Below, one piece after another: positions 12,294 through 24,085 of a DNA stretch of 64,000 nt. This DNA comes from Kappaphycus alvarezii (Eukaryota > Rhodophyta > Florideophyceae > Gigartinales > Solieriaceae): positions 146,062 through 210,061 of the forward strand of contig NADL03000144.1 of NCBI GenBank assembly GCA_002205965.3. The letters are read 5' to 3'. Within the stretch, counting starts at the first letter, position 1; every line of letters starts with the position of its first letter. The notes below the pieces were generated by a model. That model worked only from the letters and a program-made list of their open reading frames with translations, did no database searches and was not told the origin of the DNA. Position numbers and translations under genes: made by a program.

Positions 12294-12900
12294 TTGGCTC
12301 AGCCCGGGTGGGTTGCTGTGAGGCAGAACGGAAAAGGGCGGTCAATGAGGAGCTTCGTAATGCGTCGACCAGCGTGACGAGGGCAAGCAGCTAAACCCTG
12401 GCGTGTACGACATGGAATGTGGCCGTGCGGGGATTGGGAAGCCGCCTACAGTCCATGAACAGCGCTTAACGAGTCCAGCAGCGGCATGTAGACGGAACGA
12501 CACGATGTTGGCCACCGGAATCCCCTATGATTCCGGGCTGAGGTATCTAATCGGGCGCACTGGGGACGCCAAAGCGCTGGCCTCAGCGAGGCGCGGGTGC
12601 AGGCGATCCGGTGATTCGCGGAGAATCTCGTGTGCCTCCAAAAGGGAGGTGGGCAAGGGTGCGCGGATCTGCGACGGGGAGTTGGTCGTGGGCAGGATAA
12701 TAGAGCTTTGGGGCCGCGGTGGCGGGGGAAAGGGCAAGGGCGGATGTGGGGATCAGTTCGTCAACAGGAGGGGAGAGGGAAGGATATGGCCACAACCGCT
12801 GCTCATAAACGGCGGAATCTGGGCATAACGGAGAAGTTCAGGGATGCGAACGCTTTGAAGTTTGTCAATTGGCGAGGAACTTAAAGGATAGATCTTTTTG
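12294..12900. other. GC-rich sequence upstream of the LINE
   Basis: No identifiable domain. Composition continues that of the LINE, so this may be its degraded 5' end. Confidence 0.3.
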
Positions 12901-13059
12901 TACCGCGAAGATTGGCAGAGAAGCGCCTGTGTGTCTAGTATTTCCGCCATATCGTGGACTTCGTCGCTGTGAGTATAAACGCACTCATCTTCAAAGACTT
13001 TGAACTGAAAGTACAAGATGAGGATTAAGGATTTGAGTGTCACTTAAATGGAATGCAGC

Positions 13060-13330
13060 AAGTATTGATGGCAGGTAATAAAAAAAAATTATTCCATGAC
13101 AGGCACTTAATAAATAGAAATATTGTATTACCGGGTAATTTAATTCCCTCTCAGACCGAGACAGGAATTATTACCTCATAAGTAATTTATGAAGTCATAG
13201 TCAATAATTATGACTATGACTTCATATTTTAATGACCTAGCTGGTCATAATTATGACTAGCTGGTCATAATTATGACCGGCTAGGTCATTAATTCCCCCA
13301 AAATTAATTCCCCTAGTCATGACGAACGGA
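13060..13330. repeat. AT-rich block with palindromes
   Basis: Contains inverted repeat arms ATGAAGTCATAGTCA (13189-13203) and their exact complement (13211-13225), loop 7 nt, and the perfect palindrome GGTCATAATTATGACC at 13263-13278, nearly repeated at 13243. Words such as GTCATTAATTCC recur at 17460-17900 on the other side of the hAT transposase. Confidence 0.6.
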
Positions 13331-13344
13331 ATAGTTCCGCACTG

Positions 13345-13500
13345 TGCTATACAGTAGTGTACAGTGCTTTACATTACAGTGTAAGGCCTACCAGGAACGT
13401 GCAACATGCAGTCATGCACTGAACTGTACAATGCGGTAACTGTACTCCATGTTGTACTGTACTGTACAGTACAGTACAACATGGAGTAAAGTGCAGTACA
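13345..13500. repeat. (GTACN)n cluster with a 46-bp perfect palindrome
   Basis: Dense TACAGT/ACTGTA motifs. Positions 13443-13465 and 13466-13488 are exact reverse complements with no spacer; the core is GTACTGTACTGT/ACAGTACAGTAC flanked by TACTCCATGTT and its complement. No gene is adjacent on the right. Confidence 0.9.
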
Positions 13501-13620
13501 CTACGATCTTCAGAGTGAGGGTTCGAACCCAAAGAAACAGAGCCACTTCAATTGTTTGAGCAGCCCCTGGCAAATGCACTCGTTTGCAGAAAACTATCAA
13601 TGCGGCCACTCAGAATGTGA

Positions 13621-13822
13621 TAACTTATGGCATCAGTAGAACGGGTGTCCGCTGCAGGATCCGACTATACTGCTAGCTAAGTGCTAACCGGGTGGTCCAC
13701 GTCGGCCACGTGCAGCACTCAGGTGGTAACTTTATGGCATCAGTAGAACGAGTGTCCGCTGCAGGATCCGACTATACTGCTAGCTAAGTGCTAACCGGGT
13801 GTCCACGTCGGCCACGTGCAGC
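13621..13822. repeat. Tandem duplication of ~96 bp
   Basis: Copy 1 (about 13621-13716) and copy 2 (about 13726-13822) both run from TAACTT(T)ATGGCATCAGTAG to GGCCACGTGCAGC and differ at a few positions only. It abuts the 3' end of the second LINE fragment, so it may be that element's 3' tail repeat. Confidence 0.85.
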
Positions 13823-14356
13823 GACATACGCGATTCAATAGATTGTGCGCTCGACGACCAGATTGTGCTACTAATGCGCCTATAAATCCGATTGCGGATA
13901 ACTCCTGTCGACGTGTGGAATTTGTCAGCAATGCGAGGCACCAGTCCCTCTATGAAGTGGACGGTTTCGGGGGAAGGGGAACCCAAGGAATCAAAGGCCA
14001 GCGGTTGAAATTCGAAATCGGGGGCCTGTGTGGAGTTATCGGAGGGCGGGGGGGAGTCGACGCGACAATTTTCTCTCCAGGTCCGTCACCTTGTTGCGGT
14101 GTGCAATTGCAGCTGCACCGCCCACTTCCCTTGTAGCTCTCGTTCTGATATCGTCCTTGAATGGCGAGACTATGGTAACGTCGCAGGCGATCGGGAGGGC
14201 CACAGTGCCTTCCGGGGCTGCTGGTGGGTGAACCAGTATGTCAGCGGGTCGCAGCTCGGTGCCGGGCACGAGGAGTGGGACCTCGAGCTGGCAATCAAGG
14301 CCATTTGAAAAATCCAAATGTATATATACAACTATTCGCGTCATTATTCTCAACAA
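13780..14356 (-). mobile_element. 3' fragment of a second non-LTR retrotransposon
   Basis: Minus-strand frames give LEVPLLVPGTELRPADILV, then ALPIACDVTIVSPF, then AAAIAHRNKVTDLERKL, and a final block PSPETVHFIEGLVPRIA. The RPAD...DVTIVSP order is typical of the restriction-like endonuclease domain at the C-terminus of early-branching LINEs. The 8875-9141 fragment aligns with it at protein and DNA level (DLxRxL end, TRATR/IRATR). Only the C-terminus is present, as expected from 5' truncation. Confidence 0.7.
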
Positions 14357-14992
14357 TCGACCCGTGGTCGAGTGGTTAAGCCTAAGTCCTGGGATTCTGG
14401 ATAGTCATATCCTTTCTCGCAGCAACTTAGTTGGAGCGGTGATTTAATTTCCTGATTCCGAGATCGTTCTCAGATTACTGTCATAACGTAGTACAAGGAA
14501 GTTGTTATCTAGATGCCAGCTAAGAAGCGCCAGAGATTGGAGTGCTACTCATAGAAATATGTCGCCAGAAGGGCAGCTATGTTTTAAACCTTTTTGTGAG
14601 TAAAAGGCTGTTTTTTGAATATTTTTCGAGGATTTATTACAAGAAACACAACTTATATAACTGGAGTCCATTAAACATGTGAAAGTGAATCTTGAACTTA
14701 CCTGAAAGGGGTAAGTTGTAGTTATTTACATGTATATCGATAAATATCTATTTTTACAGGGCTTGGGGCAGAAAATGTGCGTATGTCTATAAATCAAATC
14801 TATTTCGTCAAAGGAGCGAATAATATTTTATTATACCTCATGTAGCTTGACATATAAAAGGTATTCAGAAGACGTCAAATAAAGAATTTATAACATTCTC
14901 AATATTTCGGATCTAATTCAATTCGTCTGGAAGATGCTTTTGTCTCTTCAGATAGTCTCCAACTTTCAAAAGACATTCGGTAAGGCCAGCTG

Positions 14993-17306
14993 TCAGCCGG
15001 GATCTCTTCTTGGATCTAATTGATCCAGCAATGCTAAAACTCTTTCAGATGTTGTTGAGGAAGAATTAGGAGTAAAAACGACACGTGCGACTCGAGATAA
15101 GATTGGGAATGTGCCTTCATACTTCTTCCAAAAATCAAGCGGCTCCATTTCTTTTGCAGAAGCCGCCATAAACTTGTAAAGGTTGATTTCGGAATCAATG
15201 GAGGCATCAACTTTATCCCCAATTTGCACATCATCATCATCTGAATCGAAACTTGATAAAACACCCTTCTTTGAATGTTCGGATGCTTTTTCATTTAAAG
15301 CATCCGACCCTGACGAAACCGTGATAGTGAAGTAGTTTTCCGCCAATTTTGAGATAAGCTTCACAGCAGCTGTGTCAGAGAGTGTAAGCATCAACTCCAC
15401 CCAAGAAAACCTTGTGCTTCATTTTGAAATACCTGGGAGTCAGAAGAGTTGCAACATGAGCGCAATGTCTGCCATTGGACACTGAAGGTTATTCTTCTTA
15501 CGGCGGTTCAGGATTAATTCAGATAAATCATCTGCCAATCTTCGCGTCACAGAATCCATTACATTTTGCTCCTTCTTCTTTTTCAGAATTTTCAAAATTC
15601 CTGGCCGAACAAATGTCCTTCAAATGCATTGTCGGGCCTCCTGAGAGCCCAACAAAGCTGTACTTTCTTCGACTGCCCTGAATAGCTCAACAATAGCTTT
15701 CAGATAGCTTTTCCCTAGCGGTAGGTCTATCAGCTGGACCGACACCTTTCCATGTAACATTGTCAGCATACAGTTTTTCGACTGCGGATCCAAAATAGGG
15801 TTCCAAATACAAAAACTCTCAACCATTGAAACAGTAGATCCCCATCTTGTCTTAACATCCAAAATTGGCCGCAATATACCCGCATTTTTTGACGAAAGCT
15901 CTGAAATCAGGTACTGTGCAGCAACTGCAGACTTCTTAAAAAACTTGACAGTCTGGCGCACTTTCATAAGTAATTCGTCAATATCCTTGTCTGAGAATGC
16001 CTTACGAGACGAAATCTGAAGCGAATGAGATGCACATGCGATTCGGTTCCAAGAAGATCTGAAAGTGTAGGCTAACTGTGTCTCATTGGTCGAGGATCTT
16101 TCAGGAACAGTCTGCAAGGGAGAAGTTTTCAGGCAACTGCGGCAAGGTAGCATTCAGGATCAAATTGAGCTGATAATCGAATGAATCTTCGCTGAAATCC
16201 TCATTGACATCCTTGTCATCCAGTCCAGTTTCAGCTTCTTCGAATACTGATTCATTGGAAGCGGGTTCAGATTCAGTTGCCTTAAACGTAATTGCATCCC
16301 TTTCTTGCGCATAAATCGAGGCGACCTCGTCAGTTTCCTCTCCACTTTCAAGCTCTCTGATTTTCTCGAGCCGCGACTCCAGCAGTACAGAATCCTCAAT
16401 TTCAGCCAAAATCCCTTCCTCTTCCGACGTAAGCTCGACCTTTTCCTCGCATTAGCAGCGCTGTCAGTGGTTATAAAAGCCATTTTTTTCGATTCCTAAT
16501 TTCTTCGTAGATTCAAGAAGAAAGCGTGAAAGTTCCTTTCCAGTATGGCGACCAACCAACTTAGTGCAGCATACCAAGTTTGTATGGTATCCCCATTCGC
16601 TGTCAATGAACGATATTGTTAAAGATGAATAGGAATCATTATTTTCGGCTGTCCAAACATCTGTAGTTCCGGCTAAAATTGGAACCTTTTCGAGTGTATC
16701 TGCATTCAACTTATCAACAATAGCCTCAGATTTCTGTAAAATACGACTGACGGTCTGCGGCTGACATGGTTGATTTTGGAGCAAATTCATCTACAATTGC
16801 GCGAAACCCCGAATCTTCAACAATAGAAAGCGGTCTTTGATTGAGAGCAATCCATTCTGCGCATAACCGAATAAATTTCTTCTGAACGGAACCCGATTTG
16901 TTGACCTTCTGGGTGAACATTTTCTTGAAGCCAGGGTTTGTCAGGCTTGATATAATAGCTGAACCCCCTTACGTTTATCGAATGACACGGAGATGTCAGT
17001 TGTCTTGTGTTTGCTGTTCATGTGGCTTCGGACATTTGTGGTTCCACGTCCCAAAGCACCTACTTTCGCGCAAAGCCGACATTTGAACTTTCGCTTGTGC
17101 GGTTCATCTTTGGAGTAAACCCGTTCAAGCTGCACGAAAGAAAAGATCGGGTTGTTTGAATTTCCATCATACGGTACAAAATGGGTAGTTGCCGGACCTG
17201 GTGTGTTTCGCACTGAGAGAGGGGCCGTTGGACCTTTTTCGCGGACCGAAGGGGGTTTGGTTTGCATTACGGGCTCAGATTGCGCATTTGCGCTCTGGGA
17301 ATTCAT
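14993..17306 (-). mobile_element. hAT DNA transposon with BED-finger transposase (disrupted)
   Basis: Reading leftwards from 17306: a BED-type zinc finger (CRLC...HMNSKH), then WIALNQRPLSIVEDSGFR, then GTTDVWTAENNDSYSSLTI with the first catalytic region, then FITTDSAANARK, an acidic stretch, then RIACASHSLQ, DVKTRWGST, and finally the hAT dimerisation block LDFWKKYEGTFPILSRVA with SSSTTSERV. All domains of a cut-and-paste hAT transposase are present but split over several frames, so no intact protein is encoded. I could not place terminal repeats with confidence. Confidence 0.85.
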
Positions 17307-17346
17307 TTTGGCTGAAAAGGTCGTGGAAATCGGTAGTTTTCGGTAA

Positions 17347-18540
17347 ACCTTGTGTTTTCTGGTCTTAGACGGCTCTGACCAAGAATATTGTGGCTATTTG
17401 GATCTATGTTCAAAACTGTGTCATTCTAGGCAATAGTATAGAATACTGTAAAATCATGACTTTTGAGGGGCATCGGTGGTGATCAAGTCATAGATAATTA
17501 ATTACTTTGTGGTCATGAAATTCCGGAGATGTGGTAAGGTGAATATTTATTCCAAGAATAAGAATGGTAATACAGTTATTATTTTCCATGCCCTAGTGAT
17601 GAATTCTATTGTAGGCAGGTAATTAATTGGTAATAGTAATAATTTTGCCATAGTATATTCTATTGCTCCCAGGTAATAATTTGGTAGGTAAGTAATAAAT
17701 TCTTTAATGACTTCAGAAAGTCATTAATTCTTTTATTACCCCAGGAAGTCATTAATTCCTTTGTGAGTTTATATGCACAGGTAGGGAATAAAATGACAAT
17801 TATTTTGGAATAATTCTATTACAGGGAATTGAAAATTTTTAATTTTTATGTACTTAAAAATCTATGACCAATAATTCCCCGCCATCACTAGCAGCAAGTG
17901 AATTCCCGATATGAATTTTAACGGCCGGAATATTTAACAGCGAAAGCGAATTAGAATTGGAATGATATAGTTGAAATGCCGGGACATACTTAATTAATTT
18001 GATGATATCGCCCTAAATAGAAGACAACTCCAGCGGATTTCCTCCGAACTATCCCCATGTACGCAAATCTCTGAGATACGATAAACTTTGACATCAATAT
18101 TTTCATAGCATTCCGGGGTCGGATCTACTGGCTCTACTTTTTCGAATTTTTGACCACTTTATCCCGGAAATCCATGAAAAAGACATTTTCAATGATTGAC
18201 CGTACTATTGATCCTTCTCGACCATGCGTGGATATAAGTTTTGAGTTTATAGTAGTCTTCATTACCAACCAATGGCAGCCAACAATCGAAAATATTAGCT
18301 AGCTCCCGACAAACCAATAGCTAACTCATTAATTGTGGCGAAGGCCATCTTGGACTAGCCATGTCGCGTAAATCTGCGAAATTGTACGATAAAAACCTCT
18401 AATATGGACCGTTCCATACTAAACTTCACTAACTATGGACTGAGATTTGAAACATTTTCCGTTAGAAGCCCGAGTGACTATATGCAGCCCTACCATTTTA
18501 TTTATTTACTTTGTTTCATCTCAAAACAAACGTCCTATAT
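17347..18540. other. AT-rich, no gene
   Basis: Strongly AT-rich sequence rich in GGTAATAAT and AGTCATTAATTC words to about 17900, then unremarkable. No gene is supported. It separates the hAT transposase from the Ty3/gypsy 5' LTR. Confidence 0.5.
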
Positions 18541-18544
18541 AGGC

Positions 18545-19320
18545 GATGCAACAGAGTTGTGTTGCTATACCTTTGACGCAAAGCATCCCAGGTCATACTC
18601 GCGTACCATACTCGCCCAATCTTTGATACATTTCGCAATCAGCCACTAAAGTAACCTGTGACCACCAAGTGTCGTGCACAGACCGGTCAAGCTAGGGTGC
18701 GCATTCATAATTGCCGTCGCACATAATCATTTTCCTGATTATAATTTTGGAGATTTGCAATGCCTACGGTAAATTTGAAGAGCTCCGCCAATTAGAAGAG
18801 CCTGGGTGGTTCGATCCCTTTGATTTTATCGATAATTTAGGTTAGTCAATAAGCGACTCCCTTTGATGTCATTCTAATTCAAGGTCGGACATCTTGGGCT
18901 GTACTTAACTAGGCTCCGGTCACAGGCAAATGTCGTGAAACCCGCTTAGTTGATACTTTCTTCTTCTATTGAAGGGGATAATAAAGGTCGAGTTGTAGGA
19001 TAGAGATAATTGATTTTATTAAATAAGGGCCAGAGCTGTCACGACGGAACCTACAACGGACTAAGGTCAAGGTAGTAGTGTCTTCTTCGATCTCCGGCTT
19101 CGAAACAGTAAAATTGGGGGCGGAAGGAGACGGTTAGATGCTACACTGCCACCTCGATGATCTGATCTGATCTGACTGCAAATTCAGATCGGAGAGTTCA
19201 AATCCAAAGTGTGATATAATTAAACTGTCATGAAGTACAGTGTACGACCGAAATAAAGTGAATATTCCACAGTAAAGAACATATAAAGGACATCAAATTT
19301 TTGGGCCATTAAACTGGTAT
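18545..19320 (+). repeat. 5' LTR of the Ty3/gypsy element (approximate ends)
   Basis: Clear diverged match to 23663-24085: GTTG(T/C)GTTGCT, then CTCGCGTACCATACTCGC, then GTGCACAGACCGGT, then TTTCCTGATTATAATTT, then AACTAGGCTC. The 5' copy is about 300 bp longer between AACTAGGCTC and GG(C/T)CATTAAA. Ends are estimated from where similarity stops. Confidence 0.75.
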
Positions 19321-19363
19321 CATCGCCTCTTTAAGCGTCCTCACCTGGATTTATATTAGTTTT

Positions 19364-20070
19364 TTGCAACAGACGATGAATGCCATCAAATGCAGCAAGT
19401 CGGAACCCTATAATGGAGGGAGATACTATCTCGCTGTTAGAATTTGGATCTACAAGATGGAACAGTATCTCAACTTGACGCAGATCTTCAATCCGGCACT
19501 AAAAATCAACGAAAGACAGCAGATCACATTTGTCTCTACCTTTTCAACGGACCTGCTTCAGTGTGGTGTTTTACTTTAATTCGATCTGACAATCTTACCA
19601 CTCTACTTGGCGGGGGATAAGTTCTCGCAGGAGTTCGTCCCTAGCGATCACGTGTGGCGTAAACGCAACAAGCTTCACTTTATTATGCACGAAAATACAG
19701 TAGCCAGGTTCCCTACTGAGTTCCATAACATCGTTTTCACTATTTCGCACGTGGGTGATGGAGAGAAGTGGGATGGATTCATATCAGGTCTGCAGAAGGA
19801 GGTTCGAGTGGTAGTTCTAAAGGCCAATGCAACAACCTTTGATGATGCTACTATCCGTTACTTACGAGTTTACGGTGCTATATGTAATGCAAACGGCGGA
19901 GCAGCCCGAGATAGTCTTACACCCATGGAAGTTGGTAATTTTGAAGGTGTCACTTCTAGTTAGAACAAGGAGAAGCAAGATGACTTCTACAACAACCGTT
20001 GTTTTAAGAGCAAGAAAATTGGTTGTAGACACTGGAAACGTGAAAAGGGCAAAAAGGGAAAGCTAAAGCT
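19364..20070 (+). pseudogene. Ty3/gypsy gag fragment
   Basis: Frames 19364-19579 and 19607-19963 read as a gag capsid: SEPYNGGRYYLAVRIWIYKMEQ followed by RNKLHFIMHENTVARFPTEF. A Lys-rich, Cys-poor tail near 20000 stands where a nucleocapsid knuckle would be. Interrupted by a stop at 19577. Confidence 0.6.
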
Positions 20071-20899
20071 AAGGTCAACAACAAGGAAGTTAAGAAAGTG
20101 GCTACTGCTCCAAACTCGGAGCCAGACCATAGCGGTGATTCCGATTCCTCTGATTCGGAAAACTTGAGGGTCCTTCAGAATTCAATAAAGGAACTATTGA
20201 AGGACTGCAACAAGGTATAGTGAGCGAGCGTACGCCTACTCCATCTAATGAGGATAAGCATACCTCCTCTGCGACTGAAGGAACTATACCAGTCGAGCCC
20301 CTTCTTGTACTTTCTGGAAGTATTAAAGGGAACAACGCAAGGGTATTGAATGAGGATCGCTGCAATAATAATATTATTTAAACGGGCTTTTTTCGACCCC
20401 ATCGGGATTTTTTAAACGTCGTTGATGCATTCAAAAATATTCCACTCCAAGGAGACACAAGAAACTGCGTTGAAGGTGGTTTGGAACGCAACAATCCGTG
20501 TCGGTTCCCACTCTAACACAAGCAACTTTGCGTTCGTCGACGCAATATATGATGTCCTATTGGATATCCATGGCATATGTATGCAGAATGAGACGTTGAC
20601 TACAAGGATAGTACGGTGCGAATCGGAAATAAATCGTTGGCTCTTCTGGAACCGTTCGGAAAAGTTCGTGACACAAATGTAAAGTTCAGTAACATTGGAG
20701 TCAAAAGGTTTCGCTCACTTGTTCGGAATAAAGGACATTGAAAGGACTTTGAAGTCTTCCAAGTTCGCTAGGTCTACCACATCACGGCAGACTCTATCAA
20801 ACAATGAGCGCAGACAGAGACAAGAAAATGGAAGAACTCGTCGAGAAGAATGAGTAAGTTTTTTCGACGAATTTCCGCCTAGGCTTCCCCAAAATGTGA

Positions 20900-22314
20900 A
20901 TTGTACCACGCCATTGAAACCGACCCAAATTCACGACCACTGTTTCGACTGTTGTACCATCGTTCCCCGGCAGAACTTCCAGTCCCTAAAGCATAAATTG
21001 TGGTCAACTTACTTAAAGACAAAATCATGAGGGGAGAGTCTACATACAGTGACCCATTGTTATTCGTGCGGCACGATAAGAAGTTACGCGCGGTTGTTGA
21101 CTGCATATGCCCCAATCACATTACGAAACGAAATAATGCACCTTTTTAGTCCAGAAGAGATGTTTGAACGTCTTGGCGATGCCAGGTACTTCTCCAAAAT
21201 GGACCCAAGGTCAGATTTCATCAGATCCGAGGAAGACCGGAGGACATTGAGAATACTGAGTTAAAAACCAATTACGGTGACTCTGAGTTTCTGGTTATGC
21301 CCATGGGACTTTGCAGTGCCCCTGCAACTTTTCAATCACTGATGAAAAGGATATCATACGACTGTATCGACCTATTAATGTTTATCTAAATGGATGATCT
21401 TCTTATTTTCAGCGAGACGAGGGAGGACCATAAAGCACTTGGAAATAATGCTGTCTCGATTGCAGAAGGAAAACATGTATGTTGCCTCCAAGAAATTTTC
21501 CTTCATAGAAGAGGAAACTTAGTTTCTTGTACTTTTGGTCGGTCTTAACGGCCTAAAAGTCAAATCTAACTAAGGTTCAATGTCATTCAATAGTGGCCGC
21601 GCCCACGTAACATCACGGAATTTCGGAGCTTCACTGGTCTACTTCAGTTCTTCAGATGATTCATTACGGATTTCTCCAAGATCGCCGCCCCGTTTACCAT
21701 GTTGATCTGTAAAGGTTCCGAAATCGACCGATGGAATCAAGCTTGTACAAAGATGTTCCGCGCTCTTCACCAAGCCGTCACTTCTCCGTCAATCCTGATA
21801 CCCCCATACTGGTCCAAGACTTTTTGATGTCACTTGGACGCATTGCAGGAGGCCGCTGGTGAGTGTCACAGCTCGATGGAATAGTTCTGAGCGTGTAGTC
21901 GCGTACTACTCTCGTAAGCTTTCTATCGCTGGGCAGAACTGCAAGGCAAAAAAGAGCGCGAACTTATTGGCCTGGTGTACTTCCTTAAGCGCTTTATTCT
22001 ATCTTGAAGGTTCTAGTTTTGAGATATTCACCGTTAATCAGGTCCTCAAGGCGTTCATTGAAAACCAAAATATGGGCAGAAAAGAAACACGATGGTTAGA
22101 TCTGCTGGCCCAGTTCGGCATTACCCAACAAAATCTTGTTTTTGGCAGATTACAAGTGCATGGAGACGCCTTATCGCGTGCTACCCAATTCATTTCGCGT
22201 GCATTTGAATTATGCGATCTATCAGGCTCCAGTAGCGCGCTGTATCTCATCTTCGAACACCGCTACGATTCCGGCCAGTACTTCGGACCGGTGTCTCGTA
22301 CACAGAGGGGGTAA
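20900..22314 (+). pseudogene. Ty3/gypsy reverse transcriptase and RNase H
   Basis: Reverse transcriptase block FLVMPMGLCSAPATFQSLM at about 21288 is followed by MDDLLIFSETREDH at about 21390; a stop codon occupies the position just before MDD, within the catalytic box. RNase H follows: VVAYYSRKLSIAGQNC, FEIFTVNQVLKAF, RWLDLLAQF and HGDALSRA. Not functional as sequenced. Confidence 0.75.
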
Positions 22315-22480
22315 CTGCCGACTAATTCGGTGTAATTTTGCAACGCGTTCAAAGCATTCTGAACCATTTCACATTTTGAGATGGTCAATCGCTCTTCAAG
22401 GGTCTTGTATTGCGTTCCTAGATCTCGTATTCGAGACCTACCGCACTTAGCCCACCAAGATTGCTTGCCATTTCGAATTT

Positions 22481-23400
22481 TTGAAAATCTTGTCTCTTCA
22501 AGACGGGTTTCATTGGAAATCGACGACCAAAGATGTTAAGCGATACTGCGAGGGATTCCTTATATACCAAAAAGCAAGCCTGAACATCAGAAGAAGTACA
22601 CTACCCCGCAATCGCTTGATGTTACCGATCGCCATTGGGGTTCAATGTCCACTAGATTTATCGTCAATCAGCCAAAACGCCAAGCTGATTTGACTCCATC
22701 ACTACGTACGTTGATCGCCTTTCGCGACGTGCCTATTTTATTCCATGCAAGGAAACCTACACTGCAGTATACGTTGCGCATAATTTCTTTGACCACATTT
22801 GTAAGCTCTTGTTTTACCGATGATCCCGTGAATGATCGATATGCCAAGTTTACTTCCAAATTTTGGATGCACCTTATGAAGGTTTGTAGAGTCCGGACAA
22901 AGATCTCGAAAAGTCATCATCCCCCATACAGATGGTCTCTCGGAGGATATGAACCGCATGGGTGAGAATTATATCAGATGTAATTGTTCTGTTCGTCAAA
23001 CCAGCCGCAGAGATAGCGTACAATTCCGTGGTAACAGCCGATCTTGGTTCATCTCCTTTGAAGTTGACCTGGGCTGGCAACCCAGAAGTCCCCTAGAGTT
23101 ACTGACTTCGAGCCTAACATCACTCTAGAATCACTCATTGACTTCAGAAAGAAACTTAAGGCCGTAATGGCAGACGCCGCATTATTAACACGAACTTGCA
23201 AAGGAACATGAAGCAGCGCACAGCTTTCCAGGTTTAAGGCACTCTCCTCTAAATTTTGTGACTACATATGGCCAGACTGGCGAATATTCCGGGATGTAAT
23301 TGAGAGAAACCAGAAATCTAAGAAGTTAGCTGCACGTCGCTTTGGTCCATGCAACATTGTGAAGCTAGTGGGGAAAAAAGTTATAAGAATGAACTTACCC
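22481..23400 (+). pseudogene. Ty3/gypsy integrase remains
   Basis: An H2C2-like zinc-binding stretch (HWKSTTKDVKRYCEGFLIYQ) starts near 22506. The core is scrambled among frames. The C-terminal block KKLAARRFGPCNIVKLVGKK at about 23310-23370 matches the GPY/F region of Ty3 integrases. Confidence 0.6.
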
Positions 23401-23662
23401 CAAACTGTGTGTTACTGTGTGTAACTATTTATGGTGATGTGAAGTATGAGGTTGACTCAATTCTTAAGCATAATAAACATGGAAGTGGTAACTGGTTTCT
23501 AATAGTGTTGAAGTAGATACATCAGCATGAAGCTGAATGGTAAACGACTAAGAACTTTGTTGATGGTGATCGAACGAGTCACAGGCGTTGTTTTAGACTA
23601 TATGAAGAAACATAGACTTCTTTTTCCCACACACATTGATGATGGTCTATGAATTTGACATT

Positions 23663-24085
23663 GTGAAATAGAGTTGCGTTGCTGTACTTTTGGCGCAAAG
23701 CATTCCAGGTCGTACTCGCGTACCATACTCGCTCAATCTTTGATACGTTTCGCAATCGGCCAATTAGGTACTTCATGGCCACTAGTTTTTGTGCACAGAC
23801 CGGTATGGCTAGGGTGCGCGTTAATATTCACCGACGCTAATAATCAGTTTCCTGATTATAATTTGGCAGATTTGCAGTACCTCCACCAAATTTAAAGAGC
23901 TCCCGCCAATTGGAAGAGCCTGGATGGCTCGATCTTTTTTTTTATTAATAATTTACGCAAGCCCTTTGATTTCATTCCAATTCAAGGTCGGTCCACATTT
24001 CCTTATTTAACTAGGCTCGAGTCGGAGTTAAAGAATACGTAAAGGAAATCGAACTTTTTGGTCATTAAAGACGATTATTCTCCAA
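23663..24085 (+). repeat. 3' LTR of the Ty3/gypsy element (approximate ends)
   Basis: Diverged copy of 18545-19320 lacking a ~300-bp interior part of the 5' copy. The divergence between the two LTRs indicates an old insertion. Confidence 0.7.

Larger units (their letters stand above)
18545..24085 (+). mobile_element. Decayed Ty3/gypsy LTR retrotransposon
   Basis: Flanking long repeats (about 18545-19320 and 23663-24085) enclose gag-pol remains on the plus strand in Ty3/gypsy order: gag (19364-20070), reverse transcriptase (about 20900-21430), RNase H (21859-22314), integrase zinc-binding and core (22481-23300) and integrase C-terminus (about 23280-23400). Multiple frameshifts and stops make it inactive. 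Confidence 0.85.

Noticed and set aside
13518..13535. T-arm-like GGGTTCGAACCC
   Set aside because: No upstream D-arm or anticodon stem at the right distance.
14355..14440. tRNA D-arm-like GTGGTCGAGTGGTTAAG
   Set aside because: No T-arm (GTTCGAATC-type) follows within tRNA length, and acceptor arms do not pair.
19140..19210. tRNA-Cys-like segment (CTGACTGCAAATTCAG anticodon-like stem with GTTCAAATCC)
   Set aside because: The T-stem does not pair and no normal D-arm is present; it lies in retroelement sequence.
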